A DNA stretch of 10,325 nt. Source: an uncultured Bryobacterales bacterium. GTDB lineage: Bacteria; Acidobacteriota; Terriglobia; Bryobacterales; UBA6623. Positions 6,758-10,325 of this stretch are shown here, piece by piece (the stretch's first letter is position 1; the number at the start of each line of letters is the position of its first letter). The position numbers and the translations under genes are program-made. The notes under the pieces were generated by a model. That model did not search any database and had not been told where the DNA came from. It saw only the letters and a program-made list of their open reading frames with translations. The stretch is taken from the NCBI GenBank assembly GCA_946887065.1, contig CAMPKL010000077.1, forward strand, positions 1 through 10,325, read 5' to 3'.

Positions 6758-7621
6758 CTATCGGCGGCCCGGCCATGTCTTTCGGCACAGCGTAAACTCC
6801 TCGGGATCGAGGTCGTTCAACAAGGTATCGTGGCCGCTGCTGGCCTCTATTTCTTCGGGAATAAACAGAAGTGTTAGCACGCCGTTGTACCCCGGCATCG
6901 GCACGGAGTGTTCGAGAATGCGCGCTTCGGACTTAAGCCCCTTTTCGAAGAGCCATGCCGAAGCAGCGACGGATTCAAAAGCAGCGGGAACGGGCTTGCC
7001 TTCGAATGCGTCGAACGCATAGCTTTCCTCCCTAACGGTGCCCTTCCGAATCCAGCGCTCGAACTCCCCGGAAGGCTTGCACCACCGGACACAGAGTGCC
7101 TCACTCCAAACCATGGCAATGCGAAATGAGGAAAGCTCGCAATACCGATAAGCCGATGCGGTAAGGGATGTCTCGCACGCGTGGGCGATCTCCTCGACAT
7201 GGGCGAAGAGTGGCTTCTCGCGCAGAAAGGGCTGGACGCTAGGTCGCGGCATCAAAATTTCCGCCGCGAACTGGTTGGCGTCGCGTTCAGACTTGGCGAG
7301 AGCATCGTCCCACGACTCAATCTGCTGCTTACAACACGGTTGAGAAAGATCCTGTTGGTCGGGCAGTATGTAGTGACCGATTTCATGCCCGAGCGTAAAA
7401 CGCTGGCGCCGTATGTCCCTGACCTCGCTGCTGAGCACGACATATCCACGTGGGATACCCTTGATTCTCAGCAAGGCGCCCTCATAGCTCTTCGCCGGGC
7501 GACTGTACAGGCGAAGGCCGATCTGCGGAAGGATCTCGGGAAGCCGTTTGCCGCAATCCTCCCCAAATCTCTTCAGGAACGCTCGGCTGGCGGAGAGGAC
7601 GGAATCACCTCTCCCCGTCAT
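6758..7621 (-). CDS. ImmA/IrrE-family zinc metallo-endopeptidase
   Basis: This 287-residue protein is a zinc protease of the ImmA/IrrE group, whose characterised members cut a specific repressor to switch on genes: ImmA cuts ImmR in ICEBs1, and IrrE cuts DdrO in Deinococcus. The active site is visible: RFTLGHEIGHYIL contains HEIGH (79-83, His79, Glu80, His83), followed by SERDANQFAAEILMP (111-125), where Glu112 is the expected third zinc ligand and FAAEILMP the family signature. The N-terminal part (about 10-65) is the usual lead-in. The C-terminal third (about 165-287) is an extra domain of unknown type, possibly a sensor. There is no signal peptide, so it is cytosolic. The start ATG at 7621 lies inside the end of the upstream gene (17-base overlap), with GGGAAG just upstream, indicating translational coupling. 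It is the last gene of a three-gene operon with a sigma-like protein and a charged protein, a plausible substrate. Confidence 0.9.
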   Translation of the reverse strand: MTGRGDSVLSASRAFLKRFGEDCGKRLPEILPQIGLRLYSRPAKSYEGALLRIKGIPRGYVVLSSEVRDIRRQRFTLGHEIGHYILPDQQDLSQPCCKQQIESWDDALAKSERDANQFAAEILMPRPSVQPFLREKPLFAHVEEIAHACETSLTASAYRYCELSSFRIAMVWSEALCVRWCKPSGEFERWIRKGTVREESYAFDAFEGKPVPAAFESVAASAWLFEKGLKSEARILEHSVPMPGYNGVLTLLFIPEEIEASSGHDTLLNDLDPEEFTLCRKTWPGRR

Positions 7622-8063
7622 GCTCTTCCCGGACAGCTTTCTTTAACTGATCTTCCAACTCGTCAAGCTCTGACTGCTCGTCCGTCGACACTTCGTCGCC
7701 CTTCCTGAATGCGCGGGCTGCCTCAAGATCGGGAGGCAGAGCGAATGAGCGCGAGAACTTGTCGAGCCAGCGGGACATCTTTGCATCGGCCGCGCTCGGA
7801 TCCGATGGCATAACTTCATCAGGGGCTGTCTGTTCAATCGCCTGTTTAAGTGCAAGAGGAGCGGGGCGGCGAGCGGCACGCTCGCGTGCTGCGAGAAGCT
7901 TTGCCGCTTCATGGAACCGCCGCTTCAAGGCATTCGGATCGATGCCAGATTTCCGCAATTCGGACGCGACTGTGGAGATCGCTTTCGCGTCATCTCCTTC
8001 CGTTAGCCGGTCGGCCATTTCCCGGATCTGTTCAAAGAGGCGTTCGGTATGCCGCTTAGGCAT
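7605..8063 (-). CDS. Charged helical protein of unknown function between a sigma-like gene and a protease gene
   Basis: No family is recognised for this 152-residue protein. It is predicted to be mostly helical and highly charged: a basic-acidic N-terminal part (residues about 1-62) with ERLFEQIREMADRLTEG, ISTVASELRKSGIDPNALKRR and HEAAKLLAARERAARRP; a linker about 65-95; then KMSRWLDKFSRSFALPPDLE (95-114) and an acidic C-terminal helix (DEQSELDELEDQLKKAVREE, about 128-147). It has no signal peptide or membrane helix. ATG 8063 has a GAGGGAG ribosome-binding site and overlaps the sigma-like gene stop by eight bases; its own end overlaps the protease start by 17 bases. A fixed, coupled position between a sigma-like factor and an ImmA-like protease suggests an anti-sigma or adaptor protein cut by the protease. 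That is inference only; no anti-sigma motif is visible. Confidence 0.8.
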   Translation of the reverse strand: MPKRHTERLFEQIREMADRLTEGDDAKAISTVASELRKSGIDPNALKRRFHEAAKLLAARERAARRPAPLALKQAIEQTAPDEVMPSDPSAADAKMSRWLDKFSRSFALPPDLEAARAFRKGDEVSTDEQSELDELEDQLKKAVREEHDGER

Positions 8064-8691
8064 TGGTTTGTGCTCCCTCTGCTTGGCGTTTTTGAATTCT
8101 GAGCAATCGGGTCTTCACGCGTTTCTTCCGGTTCTCGATGTCGTCGACGGTTGTATCTAGAAGCTCCGCCAGCTCCTGATTAGTGAAAGCGTTATAGCCA
8201 TCCTGATCTAGCTGGAGTTCCAGTATCTCTTTTGCCTCCAAGTCGTCCGAGAATTCCCCGATGATCGCTTTGTTCCTCTCCTTCTTCAACAGTACGCCTT
8301 CTGGCGTTTCGAGATATACGGCGAGTTGCTCAAGCGTCAGTTGTGGACCGCTATCACTGCCTTCTGTTTTCAGATATACGGTCGTCCTATAGCGGTGGGA
8401 CTTCTTGAGATCGAGAAAATCGCGGCCGAGGGCAGTGCGGAGAAGAGCGTACAAGCTGTCCGTCGTCGGTCGTCCATACTCCGATTTCCAGCGAACCGTC
8501 CGATCTTGCGGGTCGAGAAATTTCAATAGGAGGTTCAAGGCAAGGTCCTCGGGGCCGTCGCCCCCTGCATATGCAACGTCGACGGGTTCAGCGCCGAGCG
8601 TACGGGTAGCTCCGAACAGGCCTTGCGCGTGACGGGTCAGGCGAAATAAAACCGCCTCAACATCAACATCGCCAAGCGAGATCTCTGCCAT
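8056..8691 (-). CDS. ECF-like sigma-70 family factor (divergent)
   Basis: The 211-residue protein has the two-part layout of small sigma factors, which direct RNA polymerase to chosen promoters. Region-2-like: GPEDLALNLLLKFLD (46-60, compare the DAEDLVQE pattern of ECF factors), then a Trp-containing loop and DSLYALLRTALGRDFLDLKK (78-97, compare the LRxxLxRxxxDxxR pattern). Region-4-like helix-turn-helix: EAKEILELQLDQDGYNAFTNQ (152-172), then QELAELLDTTVDDIENRKKR (172-191) and VKTRLLRI, close to the EIAxxLxxSxxDVxNRxxR pattern. The linker between (about 100-148) is longer than usual and charged. It could instead be a DNA-binding protein derived from sigma. ATG 8691 has AGGA about eight bases upstream. 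It is first in a three-gene operon and faces away from the lamin-tail-domain gene; the shared region holds a dyad that it or another regulator might bind. Confidence 0.72.
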   Translation of the reverse strand: MAEISLGDVDVEAVLFRLTRHAQGLFGATRTLGAEPVDVAYAGGDGPEDLALNLLLKFLDPQDRTVRWKSEYGRPTTDSLYALLRTALGRDFLDLKKSHRYRTTVYLKTEGSDSGPQLTLEQLAVYLETPEGVLLKKERNKAIIGEFSDDLEAKEILELQLDQDGYNAFTNQELAELLDTTVDDIENRKKRVKTRLLRIQKRQAEGAQTNA

Positions 8692-8764
8692 TCGCCGATC
8701 CTGTTTGTCACCCTTCCTACCCTATATGCGATCCGAATGGCCCCATCTTTCCATTTGCGAAAAC

Positions 8765-8784
8765 TTTTTCATCCGATGGAAAAA
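8765..8784. promoter_or_regulatory. Near-perfect dyad in the divergent promoter region
   Basis: The 20 bases read TTTTT-CATC-C-GATG-G-AAAAA: both arms match fully apart from one extra G in the right arm. A second inverted pair, TTTCCAT (8748-8754) and ATGGAAA (8776-8782), overlaps it. The site lies between the divergent sigma-like gene (start 8691) and the lamin-tail gene (likely start 8840), where an operator controlling both would be expected. I found no convincing -35/-10 pairs around it. Confidence 0.35.
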
Positions 8785-8839
8785 CTGCGAGTCCTCAGTC
8801 GCTCTAAGGGTTAGGGGCGACAGGCCCGTGGAGAAAACC

Positions 8840-9346
8840 TTGAAAACACTAAGCGTGTACGGTATTAAACCAAATCCGGCGGGAAAGGACCGGAACCGTG
8901 CCGGCTCACCCCCAGCGGCGCAGCTCGGTGGAGAGTGGGTCGATGTTCGGAACAGCGGCGCGTATGCGGTCAACACCAGCGGCGTGGGCGTTTATCATCT
9001 TGCGTATCCTGCGTGGGGTGGGAAGCCGGAGTACCGGCTGGTTGTCAATCTGCCGGATTGCACCCTAAAACCTGGCGAGGTGCTGCGTGTTCATGCCGGT
9101 CAGCGACGGGACCTCTCTGTTCTGCATGTCGAGGATCGCAATGGCGCGGACTGGCACTCGTTCACGGGCGAGGACGCCTACGTCTGGAACAATCGTGAAG
9201 GAGACGCTCCCGCGCTCTACGAGCACGCCACGAAGGAGACGATTGATTCGGCGTCGTATGACCCGTATCCGCCAGAAGGCGTTGTCCTCCACAGGAAGGG
9301 TACAAAACTCATACCCGCATCGGTCTTCGTCGGAACGCATAGCTAG
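8840..9346 (+). CDS. Lamin-tail-domain-like protein, probable TTG start
   Basis: From TTG 8840 the protein has 168 residues beginning MKTLSVYGIKPNPAGKDR. The body resembles a lamin tail domain (LTD), an Ig-like beta fold also found in bacterial proteins: GGEWVDVRNSG (about 29-39) matches the GEWVELYNTG opening, a KPGEVLRVHAG segment (about 75-85) matches the loop before the next strand, and YVWNNREGDAPALYE (about 114-128) matches the WNNxGDxxxLxD hallmark, followed by ETIDSASYDPYPP. There is no signal peptide, unlike most bacterial LTD proteins, which are often exported, so it is probably cytosolic. TTG is preferred because GGAG (8830-8833) lies six bases upstream and residues before it (frame open to an ATG at 8705) are Arg/Ser/Trp-rich and cross the presumed promoter. 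GTG 8828 is another option. LTD proteins bind DNA, proteins or nucleases in some cases; the role here is unknown. It is divergent from the sigma-like operon. Confidence 0.7.
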   Translation: MKTLSVYGIKPNPAGKDRNRAGSPPAAQLGGEWVDVRNSGAYAVNTSGVGVYHLAYPAWGGKPEYRLVVNLPDCTLKPGEVLRVHAGQRRDLSVLHVEDRNGADWHSFTGEDAYVWNNREGDAPALYEHATKETIDSASYDPYPPEGVVLHRKGTKLIPASVFVGTHS

Positions 9347-9517
9347 GCTAGTCGTTTCCCGAGGCCAGATACTCGCACAGTCCTCGGTCTCGTCCCCATC
9401 GCATGGCGTTGGCTATGCCGGACCTCTAGCACGCTGGCTACTATTCGAGCATGGAAGCTTCTCTAAACGACTTTGAGGGAGGTGGCCTGATCCCTGTGCG
9501 TTGCACTCGGCGACAGT
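9347..9517. other. Short convergent intergenic region, right junction of island B
   Basis: The lamin-tail gene (plus) and the VirB9-like gene (minus) end facing each other across 171 bases. No gene is seen. Weak inverted repeats are present: CCGAGG (9359-9364) with CCTCGG (9382-9387), and AGTCGTTT near 9350 with AAACGACT near 9465. Neither is followed by a T-tract, so no terminator can be called. Confidence 0.35.
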
Positions 9518-10325
9518 TCACTTCTTCAGAATGAAGTGCAGCTTCTCCCTGCCGACGGCGAGGTATCCGGTCTCCAGCACCTTCCGGACGACGAACGCCC
9601 CGTCCCGGAAGTCGAAGTTGACGAGATTCGGCTTGTCGTCCTTCATCTCGTAGAGCGCGGGCGTCTCGTCGGGTGACGCTTTGATGTAAGTGAATCGGCC
9701 GTCGTGGTAGATCGCGTTTACGAAGAACGGCTTTCGGTCGCGCTGGAACTTGTATGCGAACTGAAGTGCGGTCGGGTAGCTGGACCGGAACTCCGTGACC
9801 TCTTCGTCGATGAGTTGCTGCGCTTCCTCCTTTGCCTGGCGGACTTCAGCCTTCGCCAACTCGATCTGTTGGCGATAGTCGTCGATCTGAGATGACGGCA
9901 CGAAGCGCGGCTCTCCGACGGCAGCCGAGAGCATCGAAACGTCAGTAGGCTCGACGAAAACCTTTAGGTCGGGCTCGCCACCGCTCTCCGACACCTCAGT
10001 GAGGACGAACGAGTAGACGTTGCCACTGGCCGTCACGAGGTTGACGTTGGTCGCGGCGCCCGCCTTGGCAGGCTTAACGAAGGCGAAGTTCTCGTTGCCG
10101 TCGACGATCCAGTAGTCCTTGTCGCCGCAGGTGAAATCGAGAATGCGCTCGTCCTCGGGCAGGATGATGAGCGTCGTGTAGCGGATCTTGGCCTTGACTG
10201 GCACGACATCGCGCTCGGCGTACTTGACCACCCGCGAGTGCGGAGTCTCCGGTACGGACTGGATTTCAGCGGGCTCCTGTCCCGAAACCGGAACCAAGGA
10301 ACCACAGAGAAAGAGGGAGAGTACG
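9518..10325 (-). CDS. trbG: VirB9/TrbG-like conjugal transfer protein, 5' end outside window
   Basis: VirB9/TrbG proteins form the outer-membrane ring of the T4SS with VirB7 and VirB10. The frame is open to the right edge, giving 268 residues. A TTG at 10297 could be read as a start, but the codons before it encode VLSLFLCGS, which joins LVPVSGQE to make the end of a signal peptide; the true start is therefore beyond the window. Numbering from that TTG, the N-terminal domain includes KIRYTTLIILPEDERILDF (37-55), DYWIVDGNENFAFVKP (61-76) and GNVYSFVLTEV (92-102). A strongly charged helix (about 137-170, RQQIELAKAEVRQAKEE) follows. The C-terminal domain has FFVNAIYHDGRFTYIKA (191-207), TPALYEMK and GYLAVGREKLHFILKK (244-259), as in VirB9 C-termini. 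The partner VirB10-like gene is 3 kb downstream, past the accessory block. Confidence 0.88.
   Translation of the reverse strand, partial: VLSLFLCGSLVPVSGQEPAEIQSVPETPHSRVVKYAERDVVPVKAKIRYTTLIILPEDERILDFTCGDKDYWIVDGNENFAFVKPAKAGAATNVNLVTASGNVYSFVLTEVSESGGEPDLKVFVEPTDVSMLSAAVGEPRFVPSSQIDDYRQQIELAKAEVRQAKEEAQQLIDEEVTEFRSSYPTALQFAYKFQRDRKPFFVNAIYHDGRFTYIKASPDETPALYEMKDDKPNLVNFDFRDGAFVVRKVLETGYLAVGREKLHFILKK

Noticed and set aside
7181..7708. Plus-strand open frame of 175 codons
   Set aside because: It is antisense to the ImmA-like gene, whose HEIGH and FAAEILMP motifs fix the true strand and frame.
8705..8839. N-terminal extension of the lamin-tail gene from ATG 8705
   Set aside because: The extra 45 residues cross the divergent promoter region and dyad, look non-coding and have no ribosome-binding site, whereas TTG 8840 has GGAG at six bases.
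9350..9472. AGTCGTTT / AAACGACT inverted pair as possible mobile-element ends
   Set aside because: Only eight bases, about 110 apart, with no target duplication and no transposase; probably chance.
1..10325. tRNA genes, rRNA, CRISPR arrays, insertion sequences, integrase or oriT
   Set aside because: I looked for cloverleaf ends, regular spaced repeats, transposase or recombinase motifs and relaxase genes and saw none in the window.

Overview
The window is moderately GC-rich bacterial DNA. It holds pieces of a conjugative type IV secretion (T4SS, Trb/VirB) gene cluster read on the minus strand, with two blocks of accessory genes lodged inside it. The AFAQ-ending signal peptide of the TrbJ-like protein, the soluble Ser/Thr kinase with TPRs and the ECF-like sigma factor recall Acidobacteriota or a similar soil bacterium. 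That is an impression, not a proof. No rRNA, tRNA, CRISPR array, transposase, integrase or recognisable attachment site was found.

Reading along the minus strand from the right edge, the conjugation genes are: a VirB9/TrbG-like gene running off the right edge (9518 to beyond 10325); a VirB10/TrbI-like gene (5208-6479); a small putative lipoprotein (4845-5129); a TrbJ/VirB5-like gene (4030-4848); and the first 36 codons of a probable TrbL/VirB6-like gene leaving the left edge (1-109). This order matches a trb operon. It is interrupted twice: about 3.2 kb lie between the VirB9-like and TrbI-like genes, and about 3.9 kb between the TrbJ-like and TrbL-like genes. A stem-loop sits directly after the TrbJ-like stop codon.

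Island A (about 110-4029) is read on the plus strand: an unrecognised 177-residue protein, an unrecognised 79-residue protein, and a 776-residue Hanks-type Ser/Thr kinase with an intact catalytic core and a long TPR tail. A possibly decayed minus-strand coding remnant lies between the kinase and the TrbJ-like gene.

Island B (about 6480-9517) holds a tightly overlapping minus-strand operon: an ECF-like sigma factor, then a charged helical protein, then an ImmA/IrrE-type zinc metalloprotease. A divergent plus-strand gene encodes a lamin-tail-domain-like protein, probably from a TTG start. The attractive hypothesis is a proteolytically controlled transcription switch: the middle protein restrains the sigma factor and is cut by the ImmA-like protease, as ImmA cuts ImmR in ICEBs1. 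The switch might control its own island, the divergent gene or the conjugation genes. The sequence shows the gene order and motifs; the mechanism is inference.
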